Shown here: in pieces, positions 28,025 through 38,497 of the stretch
Numbering within the stretch: position 1 is the stretch's first letter
Layout: each line of letters opens with the position of its first letter
Origin: Colwellia marinimaniae
Lineage (GTDB): Bacteria; Pseudomonadota; Gammaproteobacteria; Enterobacterales; Alteromonadaceae
Assembly: GCF_002207865.1 (NCBI RefSeq)
Contig: NZ_BDQM01000001.1
Coordinates: forward strand, 248,001 to 312,000
Reading direction: 5' to 3'
Length of the DNA stretch: 64,000 nucleotides
Translations under genes and position numbers: made by a program
The notes under the pieces: model-generated
Seen by the model: only the letters and a program-made list of their open reading frames with translations
Databases searched by the model: none
Told to the model about the DNA's origin: nothing

Positions 28025-29863
28025 ATGGAACAAGCCCCTAAATCTAGACTTAAAGAGTTAATAACCAAAGGTAAAGAACAAGGTTATTTAACGTTTGCGC
28101 AAGTTAACGATCATCTTCCACAAGACATTATTGATACTGATCAAGTTGAAGAAATCGTTAGTATGATTAATGATATGGGCATTCAAGTATTTGAAAATGC
28201 ACCCGATCAAGATACCTTGATGATGAGTGGAGGTAATACCGATGAAGATGCTGCCGAAGCGGCAGCGCAAGCATTGGCTACCGTTGAAAGCGAAATTGGT
28301 CGTACAACTGACCCAGTACGTATGTATATGCGTGAAATGGGTACCGTTGAGCTTCTTACCCGTAAAGGCGAAATCGTTATTGCCAAGCGTATAGAAGAAG
28401 GTATAAGAGAAGTTCAGCGTAGTGTTTCAGAATATCCACCAGCGATAAACTTCTTATTAGACATGTGGGATAACTTTGAAGCGGAAGAGCTGCGCTTAAC
28501 GGATATTATCACGGGCTTTTTAGACCCAGATGCGGAAGAAGAAGTTGCTCCCGCAGCTACACACGTAGGTAGTGAACTGTCAAAATCAGACCTTGCTGAT
28601 GAAGATAAGTCAAAACAAGAAGATGAGGAAGAGGAAGAAGAAGATACGGGTCCTTGCCCTGAATTAGCACGTGAGAAGTTTACTGCTTTACGCGAAGCTT
28701 ATGAACATGCCAATAAAGTTATTGAAAAACTTGGTCGTGGCCATAAAGATGCTCAAGAAGCTATCGATGCAGTAGCTGAAGTCTTTAAAGAATTCCGTTT
28801 GATCCCTAAATTATTTGATAAATTAGTTAAAAACATGCGTAGCATGATGGACAGGTTACGTGTGCAAGAACGCTTGATCATGAAACATTGTGTTGTTGGT
28901 GCAGGTATGCCCAAGACCACCTTTATCAAAAAGTTCCCAGGTAATGAAGTCTCAAAAGAATGGTTTACAGCAGAGCAAGCAGCCGGCAAACCCTACTCAG
29001 CCAAGCTTAGTGAAGTTGAGCGTGATGTAGAACGTTGTATCTACAAACTAAACCAAATTCAAGAAGAAACGCATCTTAATATTCATGGCATTAAAGACAT
29101 TAACCGTCGTATGTCAATTGGTGAAGCAAAAGCACGTCGTGCTAAGAAAGAAATGGTTGAGGCAAACTTACGTCTAGTTATCTCAATTGCTAAAAAATAC
29201 ACCAACCGTGGCTTACAGTTCCTTGATTTAATTCAAGAAGGTAATATTGGCTTGATGAAAGCGGTTGATAAGTTTGAATACCGTCGTGGTTATAAGTTCT
29301 CAACGTATGCAACGTGGTGGATTCGTCAAGCCATAACCCGTTCTATTGCTGATCAAGCACGTACCATTCGTATTCCTGTGCATATGATTGAAACGATTAA
29401 CAAACTTAACCGTGTTTCTCGTCAAATGCTACAAGAAATGGGCCGTGAACCGACGCCAGAAGAGTTAGCTGAGCGTATGGTCATGCCAGAGGATAAAATT
29501 CGTAAAGTATTGAAAATAGCTAAAGAGCCAATTTCAATGGAAACACCGATTGGTGATGATGAAGACTCACACTTAGGTGACTTTATTGAAGATGCCAGCG
29601 GTGAACTTCCAGTTGACTCAGCGACGTCTGAAAACCTTAGAGGTGCTACTCATGAAGTGCTTGCTGGCTTAACGGCTCGTGAAGCTAAAGTACTTAGAAT
29701 GCGTTTTGGTATCGATATGAATACCGACCACACTTTGGAAGAAGTTGGTAAGCAATTTGACGTTACTCGTGAACGTATTCGTCAAATTGAAGCAAAAGCG
29801 TTACGTAAGTTACGTCATCCTTCTCGCTCAGAGCAGCTGAAAAGCTTCCTTGATGGTGAGTAA
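28025..29863 (+). CDS. rpoD: RNA polymerase primary sigma factor RpoD (sigma-70)
   Basis: The 612-residue product has region 1.1 (about 1-80), the acidic non-conserved region (including [18 protein letters not shown] near residue 200), region 2 ([57 protein letters not shown]), region 3 and region 4 ([40 protein letters not shown]). It transcribes the housekeeping genes. It ends the rpsU-dnaG-rpoD cluster and is closed by a terminator at 29912. Confidence 0.97.
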   Translation: MEQAPKSRLKELITKGKEQGYLTFAQVNDHLPQDIIDTDQVEEIVSMINDMGIQVFENAPDQDTLMMSGGNTDEDAAEAAAQALATVESEIGRTTDPVRMYMREMGTVELLTRKGEIVIAKRIEEGIREVQRSVSEYPPAINFLLDMWDNFEAEELRLTDIITGFLDPDAEEEVAPAATHVGSELSKSDLADEDKSKQEDEEEEEEDTGPCPELAREKFTALREAYEHANKVIEKLGRGHKDAQEAIDAVAEVFKEFRLIPKLFDKLVKNMRSMMDRLRVQERLIMKHCVVGAGMPKTTFIKKFPGNEVSKEWFTAEQAAGKPYSAKLSEVERDVERCIYKLNQIQEETHLNIHGIKDINRRMSIGEAKARRAKKEMVEANLRLVISIAKKYTNRGLQFLDLIQEGNIGLMKAVDKFEYRRGYKFSTYATWWIRQAITRSIADQARTIRIPVHMIETINKLNRVSRQMLQEMGREPTPEELAERMVMPEDKIRKVLKIAKEPISMETPIGDDEDSHLGDFIEDASGELPVDSATSENLRGATHEVLAGLTAREAKVLRMRFGIDMNTDHTLEEVGKQFDVTRERIRQIEAKALRKLRHPSRSEQLKSFLDGE

Positions 29864-29911
29864 GTAATAAAAATTTGAAATAGTGTTTTAAATTCTGTTT
29901 TAAATAGACAT

Positions 29912-29952
29912 AAAAAAGAGTAAGTTAGTAATACTAGCTTACTCTTTTTACT
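29912..29952 (+). terminator. Terminator of rpoD
   Basis: AAAAAGAGTAAG pairs with CTTACTCTTTTT around a short loop containing its own small hairpin, followed by a T-rich run. Confidence 0.85.
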
Positions 29953-29973
29953 TTCTAATATAAGGAAATCTCT

Positions 29974-30591
29974 ATGCGTGTTGTTATCGCTATTGCTGGT
30001 GTACTTGCCCTAACCTCTATGCCTTCTATGGCAAAACAAGCGTTAAATTTTGAAATAACTCCCTTGATTGGTTATCGCTTTGGTGGAAATTTTGATAGCA
30101 GTAAAGAGCCGGAACATCATCGCATCAAATTAAGCGAAGAGACCAGCTACGGCCTTTTAACGGCTTGGTCTTTTGATCGTGAGCGTCAAGGTGAGTTCTT
30201 AATAAGTCATTATAATACCAGCTTCTCCCAATCAGATGGCTTTTCTGCCAGTAATAGTGATCTTAGTATTACCTATGCTCATATAGGGGGTAATGTCCCT
30301 ATCTCTGACGGTTTTATGCCTTTTTATATTGCCGGTGGTTTTGGCTTAACTCACTTTGTACCAAAAGATGAGCAGCTTGGTAATGAAACACGTTTTTCTA
30401 TCAATATTGGTTTAGCAACAAAATTTGAGCTAAGTGAGCATATTAGCTTACGACTAGACAGTCGTATTTATGGCACCTTTTTTAACTCGAATAGCGCAAT
30501 TTTTTGTAAACAAGATACCTGCGCCATTTATATATCGAGTGATATCTGGTTCCAAAGTGAAGTGAGTGCCGGGCTAACCTATCGTTTTTAG
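29974..30591 (+). CDS. Small outer-membrane beta-barrel protein, unknown function
   Basis: The 205-residue product starts with a signal peptide (VVIAIAGVLALTSMPSMAKQ). The mature part has alternating amphipathic beta strands (FEITPLIGYRFGG, PFYIAGGFGLTHF, FSINIGLATKFELSEHISLR) and ends in a C-terminal Phe (SAGLTYRF), typical of barrels inserted by the Bam complex. Two cysteines (FCKQDTCAIY) may form a loop disulfide. I recognise only the OmpA/OmpW-like barrel style, not a specific family. Confidence 0.7.
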   Translation: MRVVIAIAGVLALTSMPSMAKQALNFEITPLIGYRFGGNFDSSKEPEHHRIKLSEETSYGLLTAWSFDRERQGEFLISHYNTSFSQSDGFSASNSDLSITYAHIGGNVPISDGFMPFYIAGGFGLTHFVPKDEQLGNETRFSINIGLATKFELSEHISLRLDSRIYGTFFNSNSAIFCKQDTCAIYISSDIWFQSEVSAGLTYRF

Positions 30592-30662
30592 CGAAAAAGC
30601 AGGCTATTTAGTTTAATAAATAAGCGGTCAGCAAAAAAACGTCACTTTTTAAAGTTCATTAG

Positions 30663-30691
30663 GTGACAACAAATTAAAAAATGCTTATACT
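30663..30691 (+). promoter_or_regulatory. Sigma-70 promoter of the CAT tRNA gene
   Basis: GTGACA (30663-30668) and TATACT (30686-30691) are separated by exactly 17 bases, followed by a GC-rich GCACCCGC discriminator typical of stringently controlled stable-RNA promoters. The tRNA starts 77 bases downstream. Confidence 0.75.
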
Positions 30692-30768
30692 GCACCCGCT
30701 TTGTTAGCCCATTCACTTTATGGCACTAACAAACGCATTAGAATACATTTGGCCAAATATGTGAAAAT

Positions 30769-30845
30769 GGGCCTTTAGCTCAGTTGGTTAGAGCATCCGA
30801 CTCATAATCGGCAGGTCCCCAGTTCAAGTCTGGGAAGGCCCACCA
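30769..30845 (+). tRNA. tRNA with CAT anticodon, probably tRNA-Ile2 (lysidine-modified), alternatively tRNA-Met
   Basis: The 77 bases fold as a cloverleaf: acceptor GGGCCTT/AAGGCCC, D arm with AGCTCAGTTGGTTAGAGC, anticodon stem-loop CCGACTCATAATCGG (anticodon CAT), T arm CCCAGTTCAAGTCTGGG and an encoded CCA end. The CGACTCATAATCG core, C4-G69/C5-G68 pairs and TTCAAGTC T-loop resemble TilS-modified tRNA-Ile2 (reads AUA) more than elongator tRNA-Met. The isotype call is inference. The flanks are complementary: GTGAAAATGG before and CCATTTTCAC after. Confidence 0.9.
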
Positions 30846-30989
30846 TTTTCACTTCCAAGTAAGTCCAAAACACCCTTTAAACCCAGATAAAACAGCGGTT
30901 TCAAGGTGTTTTTATGTCCAAGTGGAATCAAGTAAACTTCACACTATCCAACGTTTAATGTACCATCGGTTGTACCAACCACATATTTT

Positions 30990-31070
30990 ATCTTTTTCAT
31001 TGGTACATCATGGCAAAACAAAATACTCCTTTAATACTTACCGAAGCTTAAACAAGCTAGTACCAATGGC
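30990..31070 (+). pseudogene. Possible start of a decayed tRNA-targeting tyrosine integrase
   Basis: About 170 bases after the tRNA, ATGGCAAAACAAAATACTCC opens a frame reading MAKQNTPLILTEA then a stop. This resembles the N-terminus of P4-type integrases, which usually lie directly downstream of the tRNA they use as attachment site. Several GGTAC/GTACC repeats just upstream resemble arm-type integrase sites. No further homology is visible before the 146-bp element. The evidence is short and weak. Confidence 0.3.
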
Positions 31071-31113
31071 ATTAATTAAGTTTCCACATTTATCCAGTCT
31101 CGATCACATAACT

Positions 31114-31259
31114 TTACATGTCTATGTACATGGTTCAGGATCGTCATCCCCGTGGTCTCTTAATCGGGGATCCAGCTTCTAAAAGCAATGGATCTTCGAT
31201 CAGAGACTTCGAAGATGACGTTTACAACGACGTCCTGAGCTAACTACATAGCCATGTAA
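31114..31259. mobile_element. MITE-like element, copy 1 (146 bp)
   Basis: The ends are imperfect inverted repeats of about 30 bases, TTACATGTCTATGTACATGG on the left and the complement of TTACATGGCTATGTAGTTAG on the right, extending into CAGGATCGTC/CAGGACGTC. Inside lies a second palindrome (CCCCG...CGGGG, then CTTCGATCAGAGACTTCGAAG). It has no coding capacity. A copy of identical length lies at 50694. It sits 326 bases before the WYL-regulator gene. Confidence 0.8.
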
Positions 31260-31585
31260 CTTTATCACTCTTGACGTATCAGGTATAAAGCTATTCCATG
31301 CCCGAGAACATGCATCAACAATATGCTAGTGCTTTTTTTAGTCAGTTTAGCTTTTCTATTAATTGGTCGTAGCACTTGAATGGATAGGTTTATTTGAAGT
31401 GAAATTTAATTGAATTATTTGATGGTTATTGATATGACTGTTAAATTTGTAAAGGTTTTATATTTCGCCTTAACTATCTACCCAATGTTAATTAACAACA
31501 ACAATTTTATGATGTAAATCAATTGCATTTTGTATTTCCTCGTGTGAAAGTATATCTACAAAGTGGATAACTATGTAGCAGGGAT
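31260..31585 (+). promoter_or_regulatory. AT-rich leader of the WYL-cas operon
   Basis: No gene is visible in these 326 bases between the 146-bp element and the WYL gene. The stretch is strongly AT-rich and should carry the promoter of the WYL gene. I could not place -35/-10 boxes or an operator with confidence. Confidence 0.3.
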
Positions 31586-32425
31586 ATGTCAAAAGAAGCG
31601 AGAGAGCGTTTTACGTTTATTAATAACGTAGTGGGGTGGGAAGGACAGATAAATTCTACCCATATTGCCACTAAGTTTCAGCTTTCAAGACAGGCAGCAA
31701 GTAGCATATTAAAGCAGTATCGAGAACATTTCCCTACATACTTACAGTATGATTTGTCTCAAAAAGCCTATATTGCTACCGATGATTTTAACCATTCTTT
31801 TATTCACAGCAACGCTTTAAATACTTTTTCGAAGTATCTAGCCGCTATAGAGTTTACTGATTCAACTGATTTAGTTTCAAGTGTGTTTTTAGAAGTTGAA
31901 GCACCATTGCGTAATATCAACCCGCTACAAATTAGACCTATTCTTCGGGCTATACGAGAACAACTTCAAATAGATATTGGTTATATATCACTTTCAAGCC
32001 CTAATTACTTAGACCGCATAATACAACCACATGCATTGATATTTGACGGGTTACGTTGGCATGTTCGTGCTTACTGTAACAAAAATGGTGAGTTTAGAGA
32101 TTTTACCTTATCGCGTTTTAATGGAGAGGCAACGTTTGAAGGCAAAGCCTCACACAGCGTTGCACAAGATGATCAATGGAATACAATCGTTGATGTAGCG
32201 ATAGAAGCTGATCCAAGGTTTAACGACCAGCAAAAAGGCATAATTGAACAAGACTTTCAAATGCAGCAGGGACAGAAAATAATCCCTACACGAGCAGCGT
32301 TGGTCAATTACTTATTACGTCGTTTACGTATAGACAGCTATAAAAACACCCCCGAAGAACAACAAATAGTGCTTACCAGAGAAAGTCGTCAGGCGATAAC
32401 ACCTTATTTACCGCAACCTGTATAG
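31586..32425 (+). CDS. WYL-domain transcriptional regulator next to the cas operon
   Basis: The 279-residue product has an N-terminal winged helix (about residues 1-60; NSTHIATKFQLSRQAASSIL) and a WYL domain (about 115-190; RIIQPHALIFDGLRWHVRAY, then FRDFTLSRFNGEA). A C-terminal extension follows, as in BrxR/CapW-type defence regulators. WYL domains bind ligands and often control defence operons. It is co-directional with cas1, 97 bases upstream, so it likely controls this CRISPR-Cas locus. Ligand and mode (repressor or activator) cannot be read from the sequence. Start is ATG 31586 behind CAGGGA. Confidence 0.85.
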   Translation: MSKEARERFTFINNVVGWEGQINSTHIATKFQLSRQAASSILKQYREHFPTYLQYDLSQKAYIATDDFNHSFIHSNALNTFSKYLAAIEFTDSTDLVSSVFLEVEAPLRNINPLQIRPILRAIREQLQIDIGYISLSSPNYLDRIIQPHALIFDGLRWHVRAYCNKNGEFRDFTLSRFNGEATFEGKASHSVAQDDQWNTIVDVAIEADPRFNDQQKGIIEQDFQMQQGQKIIPTRAALVNYLLRRLRIDSYKNTPEEQQIVLTRESRQAITPYLPQPV

Positions 32426-32522
32426 TTTATTTACATGTTATAAATTACAGTATTGATGCAAAGGACAGATTTAAATAAAGTTATTAAAATTCCAGTCTTA
32501 TCAACGTAAAAGTGGCAGTAAA

Positions 32523-33545
32523 ATGAAAGATTTATCACCATCAGATTTAAAAGCCATATTGCATTCTAAACGTGCCAATATTTATTATTTGGAATATTGC
32601 CGAGTAATGCAAAAAGATGGCCGAGTACTTTATTTAACTGAGTCCCTCTCTAATAAAGGGCAAGAAAACCAATATTTTAATATCCCTATCGCCAATACCA
32701 CGGTAATACTACTGGGTAATGGCACCTCAATAACCCAAGCGGCGGTAAGAATGCTCGCCCAAGCGGGCGTATTAATAGGTTTTAGTGGTGGCGGTGGTAC
32801 ACCACTTTATATGGCAAATGACGTTGAACAAGCAATAGAATGGTTTACCCCACAAAGTGAATACCGACCCACAGAATACTTACAAGGTTGGATGAAATTT
32901 TGGTTTGATGATGAAAAACGACTAAGCGCGGCTAAACAATTCCAACAAGCGCGTATTGAATTTCTACATAAGGTATGGGGTAAAGACAAAGACTTAAAAA
33001 ACGAAGGTTTTACCCTGACAGATAGCGGTATTAAAACTGCATTAATACGCTTTAACGAGAGAACCCAAGCTGCCACCAAGCAAAGTGACTTATTACTCAC
33101 AGAAGCTCAACTTACCAAAACACTGTATAAACTTGCCGCTAATAGCACCAAAACAGAAGGCTTTAACCGGCAGCATCAAAGTACCGATCTTGCTAATGAC
33201 TTTCTGAACCACGGTAACTACTTAGCCTATGGACTAGCCGCCTGTACTTTATGGGTATTAGGCATACCGCACGGTTTTGCCGTAATGCATGGTAAAACGC
33301 GCCGTGGCGCATTGGTGTTTGATATTGCGGACCTCATTAAAGATGCCATCGTACTACCATGGGCATTTATTTGCGCCAAAGAAAACGCCACAGAACAAGA
33401 ATTTAGACAACAAATATTACAAGCCTTTACCGACCACAAAGCCCTCGATTTTATGTTTGAGCAGGTGAAATCCGTCGCTTTAGCGCATGGTGAAGATGAA
33501 TCAGGGGAAAATAGCCTTGAGAAAACTAAAGGTGAACAGCCATGA
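32523..33545 (+). CDS. cas1: CRISPR integrase Cas1, subtype I-F
   Basis: The 340-residue metal-dependent integrase inserts spacers into the array. The catalytic residues are in place at I-F positions: Glu194 (LLTEAQL), His256 (FAVMHGKTRRG), and Asp267 or Asp270 (ALVFDIADLIKD). The beta-sheet N-terminal domain includes VILLGNGTSITQAA and FSGGGGTPLY. The stop overlaps the cas2-3 start by four bases (ATGA-type overlap), so the two adaptation proteins are translationally coupled. Confidence 0.96.
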   Translation: MKDLSPSDLKAILHSKRANIYYLEYCRVMQKDGRVLYLTESLSNKGQENQYFNIPIANTTVILLGNGTSITQAAVRMLAQAGVLIGFSGGGGTPLYMANDVEQAIEWFTPQSEYRPTEYLQGWMKFWFDDEKRLSAAKQFQQARIEFLHKVWGKDKDLKNEGFTLTDSGIKTALIRFNERTQAATKQSDLLLTEAQLTKTLYKLAANSTKTEGFNRQHQSTDLANDFLNHGNYLAYGLAACTLWVLGIPHGFAVMHGKTRRGALVFDIADLIKDAIVLPWAFICAKENATEQEFRQQILQAFTDHKALDFMFEQVKSVALAHGEDESGENSLEKTKGEQP

Positions 33546-36487
33546 TGGTCACCTTTGTCAGCCAATGCGAAAAAAACGCGCTAAAGAAAACACGGCGTGT
33601 GCTTGACGCCTTCGCTAATCGCATTGGCGACAATACCTGGCAAACCCTTATCACCGAAGATGGTCTGCTTACGGTAAAAAAAATGTTGCGTCAAACGGCG
33701 AGCAAAAGCACTGCGGTGAGTTGTTTTTGGATTAGATCACGATCAAGAAGTCAGTTTTTGTGGGTGGTGGGTAATAAGGCAAAGTTTAATAGCGAGGGCA
33801 TAGTGCCAGTGAATACAACAAGTAAAGAGGTGCCAATGGATATATCAAGAGACAAACCGATTAAAGGTTGTGTTTATGCAAATACACAATTGCAACGACT
33901 GGAACAACATTTGTTTGCTGTTGGTTTTGTTGCCCGTGAGCTTTTTATATATTTTTACCCTGATAAAAAAGCGCAAGCCAATGCTACCTTTGTCGCGGGG
34001 TGTTTGCATGATATCGGGAAAATAGATCCAAGCTTTCAAGAATGGGTAATAAAAGATAAGAGTAAATCATATATCCCAGAAGATGGTCAACATATAGATG
34101 GCTTGACAAAATTCAGCTTTGAAAAACACCCAAGACACAATGAAATATCAGTTCTACTTTATCAATTATTGGATGATAAAAGTTTAAAAGCACTTAATGG
34201 GCCTAATAAAAATGCAGTTAAACATGCCGTTTATTGGCATCACGCCAAACCTTTTCGGCCTAAAGGTGGTTTTGAAACATTAAGTGATATTTATGAAAAA
34301 ATAAATTCAGTATCTAAAGGTGATGCTTGGAACTTAATTGTGCTGAAATCGGTTGAAATTCTTAATAAAGTGAGTGAAATAGATAAACAATATAACCAAA
34401 CCAGTGAAAGCTTTTTGTCTAAATGCTATCTCAATGATCCGGATGTAGATGGGCTAGATTATATTAATTCAAATTTACCTGAGTATAAAACATACAAACC
34501 TAAAGAGCAGTTAAGTGATTATTGTGCTGATGTAGCGACTAATGCCAATAACAATGCAATAAGATCTTGTTTAATTACCGCAGACAGATGGATTTCTTCA
34601 TTGTCAGCACATGAGTTAGCGTCGGCGATTAAACATAAAACACTGATGGCATTTATTAGTGAAAAGCTTGAAACCAGCCAAATAATAACGGAAAGCAATT
34701 TAGTCTCCCATATTACTGAATGCCTAAAATCATTTGAAGACAGTGAACGTACCAGAAAACAAGCGGATGTTGCTAATAAATTAGTTGATGATATTAAAGA
34801 CGTAGGTGTACTTGCGGGTGCTGCAGGCTGTGGTAAAACTAAAATCGCACTGGAATGGGCGAAATTAAAAAATGCCCAACAAATTATTTGGATTTGTCCT
34901 CGTGTTCAAATATGCCAAGGGATTTTTACTGAATTAACCAATAAACCTTATTTACCTGATGCCACTATAGAACTGCATACGGGTGAGTTTAAATGCACAA
35001 ATAGCTATGAAAATATCACTAACGAGAAGGAGTACTTTACCGGTGATGTGGTGATCACCACCATAGATCAAATGTTAAGTAGTGTTATCAGTCACACCAA
35101 GGCGGATAGATTACTCAATTATTTATCCGCTCATATTATTTTTGACGAGTATCACGAATACATTAATATGCCAGCATTTAATCTTTTGTTTGCTGAATTA
35201 ATAACCGCTAAAAAAGAGCTTAAAGGCGGTGGCAATACCCTGCTAGTGTCAGCAACGCCACATTACTATTATTTAGAAAAAACTCTTGATTTACATAAAG
35301 ATGATGTTATTGAAATGCCGGCGTTTAATCAAAGTCGTTATCAGTTCGATTTTTTACCCTACGATGAAAATGCAGATGATGATAGTAACCCTCTATATAA
35401 ATCACAGCAAGCAACCACCTTTGTTATTAGTAATACCGCCATAACCGCACAAAAAAGTTTCATTAAAAATCAGCATGATGAAAATGCCATATTATTGCAT
35501 TCAAAATATAAAAAGAGTGATAAACAACAATTATTTGAAAGCGTCTTTGAGTCATTTAAGCGTGAGGGTGATAACCGATTTGATTTGTTAAGAAGTGGCC
35601 CTATTGTGCAAGCTTCTTTGAATATTAGTTGTGACTATATGATTTCTGAAATCACCCATGCGGAGAATTGTTTACAACGACTTGGACGTTTAGACCGTTT
35701 TGGTGAAAACAAAACGGGCATTAATCAATATACCATTGTGATACCAGAGACTTTTCATGAAAGAAAAGGCAGCGGTGCAGTTGAGCGTTTTCTTTCATCA
35801 ACCAATACCTTGGCGTCAGCAAAAGCGTGGTACGAGTTTTTATATGAGGCAACCGACCAAGGTAATAAAATAGTCACCTTGCCCGATGTTTACGCTATTT
35901 ATAAACAGTTTTATGAAAATTCCACTGCCATTAAATGGATAGAAAGTGACTTACTCGCCAGCATGAAAAAAAGCTCAGCGTTAATTGTTGCCAAAGTGTC
36001 TGAGCCGCAAACCATTTCAAAACCGAAAAAAGACAGTAAACAACGGGCTAAAATAGGTAAAAACTCATTGCGTGGCGATAATCGTTTTGTGCAAATGGCG
36101 GTGTGTGATGTAAATGCGCCTAATGCCCCAAAATTTATAGAGGAATATGCCTATACGGTTCCAATCAATGAAACTGATAATATTGATGGTTTAACAATGT
36201 CCTGTGCCGCAATAGAAGGATATGGAGATAGCTCAAATAGTTTGCTTATCCATATGATGAAAAAGCATCACAACATTATGGGTGGTATAAAAGCGTTTAA
36301 AGATTTTATTTTACTCAATGATGCTAAAGATCCGGAACTCCCTATTTATCTAAGTTATACGACAAATGATTTACTCGCTGTAGGTGGCGAAAGTGCAAGG
36401 CATAGTGCCGCAATTTATTATGGGGTTTGTGAAAAACAGCCCATAGGTTCAATTTCAATCAAACAGCTAAAAAGCCAAGAAGGATAA
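33542..36487 (+). CDS. cas2-3: Fused Cas2-Cas3 helicase-nuclease, subtype I-F
   Basis: The 981-residue fusion starts with a Cas2-like domain (about 1-95; [38 protein letters not shown]). The HD nuclease follows (about 110-300; [44 protein letters not shown]). The SF2 helicase has Walker [12 protein letters not shown] (about 424), DEYH box IIFDEYHEY (about 533), VSATPHYY and motif [16 protein letters not shown]-terminal domain completes it. It is somewhat shorter than the roughly 1,050-1,100 residues of many I-F1 proteins. Cas2-3 joins Cas1 for acquisition and degrades Cascade-bound targets. Confidence 0.95.
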   Translation: MMVTFVSQCEKNALKKTRRVLDAFANRIGDNTWQTLITEDGLLTVKKMLRQTASKSTAVSCFWIRSRSRSQFLWVVGNKAKFNSEGIVPVNTTSKEVPMDISRDKPIKGCVYANTQLQRLEQHLFAVGFVARELFIYFYPDKKAQANATFVAGCLHDIGKIDPSFQEWVIKDKSKSYIPEDGQHIDGLTKFSFEKHPRHNEISVLLYQLLDDKSLKALNGPNKNAVKHAVYWHHAKPFRPKGGFETLSDIYEKINSVSKGDAWNLIVLKSVEILNKVSEIDKQYNQTSESFLSKCYLNDPDVDGLDYINSNLPEYKTYKPKEQLSDYCADVATNANNNAIRSCLITADRWISSLSAHELASAIKHKTLMAFISEKLETSQIITESNLVSHITECLKSFEDSERTRKQADVANKLVDDIKDVGVLAGAAGCGKTKIALEWAKLKNAQQIIWICPRVQICQGIFTELTNKPYLPDATIELHTGEFKCTNSYENITNEKEYFTGDVVITTIDQMLSSVISHTKADRLLNYLSAHIIFDEYHEYINMPAFNLLFAELITAKKELKGGGNTLLVSATPHYYYLEKTLDLHKDDVIEMPAFNQSRYQFDFLPYDENADDDSNPLYKSQQATTFVISNTAITAQKSFIKNQHDENAILLHSKYKKSDKQQLFESVFESFKREGDNRFDLLRSGPIVQASLNISCDYMISEITHAENCLQRLGRLDRFGENKTGINQYTIVIPETFHERKGSGAVERFLSSTNTLASAKAWYEFLYEATDQGNKIVTLPDVYAIYKQFYENSTAIKWIESDLLASMKKSSALIVAKVSEPQTISKPKKDSKQRAKIGKNSLRGDNRFVQMAVCDVNAPNAPKFIEEYAYTVPINETDNIDGLTMSCAAIEGYGDSSNSLLIHMMKKHHNIMGGIKAFKDFILLNDAKDPELPIYLSYTTNDLLAVGGESARHSAAIYYGVCEKQPIGSISIKQLKSQEG

Positions 36488-36491
36488 AAAC

Positions 36492-37439
36492 ATGGAAAAA
36501 GTTACAGGAATTAAAAGCGTAGATTTTAAAATTACCGCCGTAGGTCATGGTGTGGTGAATTGGAATGGGCCTACTACTTTGGTCGGGGACGGAGGTAAAA
36601 CCGTTGATAATCACAGCTTACCTAAATTGCGCGGCTATACCAATTTAAGTGGTCGTATCAAAGAGGAAACAGGTTATAAATATAAAAAAGAAGCTACAGA
36701 TATTGATTTTAAAAAGACACCGTTATACATCAGTCAAAATTGTATTCGTCATCATCTATTTAGAGATCAAGCGTTTGATCTTCATTATGCTGCAGATAAA
36801 AACCTAACCGATGTATTAGCGTCAATAACAGGGTTGATTCGTGGTTATGTGGTGCCATCAAGTCAATGTAAACGTACAAGTCCTTTGATGATTGAAGACT
36901 TTGTTGATCAACTGGGTAATGGCAATTTTGAACAGTTTGGTCAAGCCGGAGAACGAGATAGTTCTTCATTCTTTTCAAAAACCACCTTTGGTGATACTAA
37001 ATATATTTCATATGGGTCAATCAGTATTGAGCAATTACAATTTATTTCACTAGACAAAAAATTTGATCGCGCTTCAATGGTAATTAAAGACGGAGAAGGT
37101 GAAAGTATTGCAAAAACAGTGCAAGTATTTATTCAATCATTAAATGCCGATTTAAATCCCATGGTTACTTTTCATGAAAATTATGTGCGTAAAGGCACTA
37201 TTTTCGAAGAAGGAGAAGTGGGCTTGTTATTAGATAGTGATGCTATTCAAGTATTAGTTGAATACACCATTGAAATGGTCGCTGATCTGTCAATTCGTCA
37301 AGCGAGAAGTTACATGTATGTTGATGAAATCGAAGTGGATTATAACGATAGTTCGAAAATGATGCGTATTAAACGTGATCCAAGTGCAGTTTCAGAACAA
37401 GCTGAATCTGATTATGCCGTTTATTTTTATGGTAAATAA
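36492..37439 (+). CDS. cas7fv: Backbone subunit Cas7fv of type I-F2 (I-Fv) Cascade
   Basis: The 315-residue product follows cas2-3 by four bases, with AAGGA inside the cas2-3 end. It is recognised by order (cas2-3, this gene, Cas5fv, Cas6f), by length and by motifs such as [14 protein letters not shown] and [12 protein letters not shown] near the N-terminus. Its middle section, [13 protein letters not shown], resembles the RAMP fold of Csy3-like Cas7. In the Shewanella putrefaciens I-Fv system the equivalent protein coats crRNA. No csy1 (cas8f) or csy2 gene is present, which fits this subtype. Confidence 0.9.
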   Translation: MEKVTGIKSVDFKITAVGHGVVNWNGPTTLVGDGGKTVDNHSLPKLRGYTNLSGRIKEETGYKYKKEATDIDFKKTPLYISQNCIRHHLFRDQAFDLHYAADKNLTDVLASITGLIRGYVVPSSQCKRTSPLMIEDFVDQLGNGNFEQFGQAGERDSSSFFSKTTFGDTKYISYGSISIEQLQFISLDKKFDRASMVIKDGEGESIAKTVQVFIQSLNADLNPMVTFHENYVRKGTIFEEGEVGLLLDSDAIQVLVEYTIEMVADLSIRQARSYMYVDEIEVDYNDSSKMMRIKRDPSAVSEQAESDYAVYFYGK

Positions 37440-37454
37440 TAAACGGAGTAAGCT

Positions 37455-38486
37455 ATGAAAATCATAATTGATTATGAGGCATCTTGGCGCAATTCATTTT
37501 TAGATGGCGATAATAACAAACCATTACCCAAAAAAGGACGTGGTTTTATTGGTTCAATGACCACGTTAAAAAAAGAAGGCAACTTTATTCGCCGAGAAGT
37601 AACGCTTGATACTGTGATGGGGTTATTGAATCGTTTGATTGGTGATCAGCGTAAGTTGTACCAAGCGCGTGAAAAATTGTATGAACAGGATTATTATTTT
37701 GAAGACTTAGAGCCGCTAGTAACGTTTAGCGACTGCCCTGAATTTGTGAATAATGAATTGGTTTATATTCGTAATATGAAAGGCAGTAATGATCAAAACT
37801 CGTTTACGGGCATGATTAAGTCGAATGATGTGATGTTCTCAGCTGATTATGCCGCTGAATTTTGGGGCGTTTTAGCCTTGAATTTTAATGAAGTTTGCCA
37901 GTTTATTCTTAATGGAGAAAGAGTAAGCAAGACATTACAGACCGATCCTTTAAGCATTATTGCTCGCTTAGAGTTTTTGGATAAAGAAAAAACAGTCGCT
38001 AATGAAGGTAAAGTTGCCGAGGCCATGGCGGAATTAGTTAACACCTTAGCTGATGATAAATACCCTGAAGGTGATCAGTATCTTAATAATAAAGGCCAAG
38101 TTAAACCTATTATGTTTTATTGCTCGGCCTTGTATTTACAATTACAGCGTTTATCGAAACATTTTGATATGACCTCTGCTAAAACAAAAGCAGGTGGTAT
38201 TAGCGGTATTTCAAAACGGGGCTTTACCAAAAAAGATTTTATGAAGCGTTTCACCTCAGGTGAGGGGAAAAAAATATGGGGTAACCCCTATATTCTAAAA
38301 GAAAGGATAAAAGGTATTGGAGAAGTGACTTCATTACTTAAAAAAGTCAGTGGTCAGCTGGAAATAACCCTTGATATTGATAAACCCAAAGCCAAAGAAA
38401 TTGAAAATATGATTGAAAACGCAGGTGTTTCAAGTTTTTACTTAGGTAAAAAAGGTCTAGCTTTTGTTTCAAATATTCGAGTATAG
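37455..38486 (+). CDS. cas5fv: PAM-recognising subunit Cas5fv of type I-F2 Cascade
   Basis: The 343-residue product resembles the S. putrefaciens Cas5fv I recall throughout: [57 protein letters not shown], then a Cys-containing helical region. [20 protein letters not shown] and [19 protein letters not shown] close the protein. In the known system Cas5fv caps the crRNA 5' handle and reads the PAM, replacing the missing Cas8f large subunit. It lies 15 bases after cas7fv, behind CGGAGT. Confidence 0.93.
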   Translation: MKIIIDYEASWRNSFLDGDNNKPLPKKGRGFIGSMTTLKKEGNFIRREVTLDTVMGLLNRLIGDQRKLYQAREKLYEQDYYFEDLEPLVTFSDCPEFVNNELVYIRNMKGSNDQNSFTGMIKSNDVMFSADYAAEFWGVLALNFNEVCQFILNGERVSKTLQTDPLSIIARLEFLDKEKTVANEGKVAEAMAELVNTLADDKYPEGDQYLNNKGQVKPIMFYCSALYLQLQRLSKHFDMTSAKTKAGGISGISKRGFTKKDFMKRFTSGEGKKIWGNPYILKERIKGIGEVTSLLKKVSGQLEITLDIDKPKAKEIENMIENAGVSSFYLGKKGLAFVSNIRV

Positions 38487-38497
38487 GAGGATAAATA

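Noticed and set aside
30922-31182. 86-residue frame after the tRNA
   Set aside because: It runs through the possible integrase scar in another frame and ends inside the MITE-like element; there is no family resemblance.
36492-38486. Canonical I-F1 csy1-csy2-csy3 operon
   Set aside because: Only two genes lie between cas2-3 and cas6f, and the second resembles Cas5fv throughout; no Cas8f-like large subunit is present.
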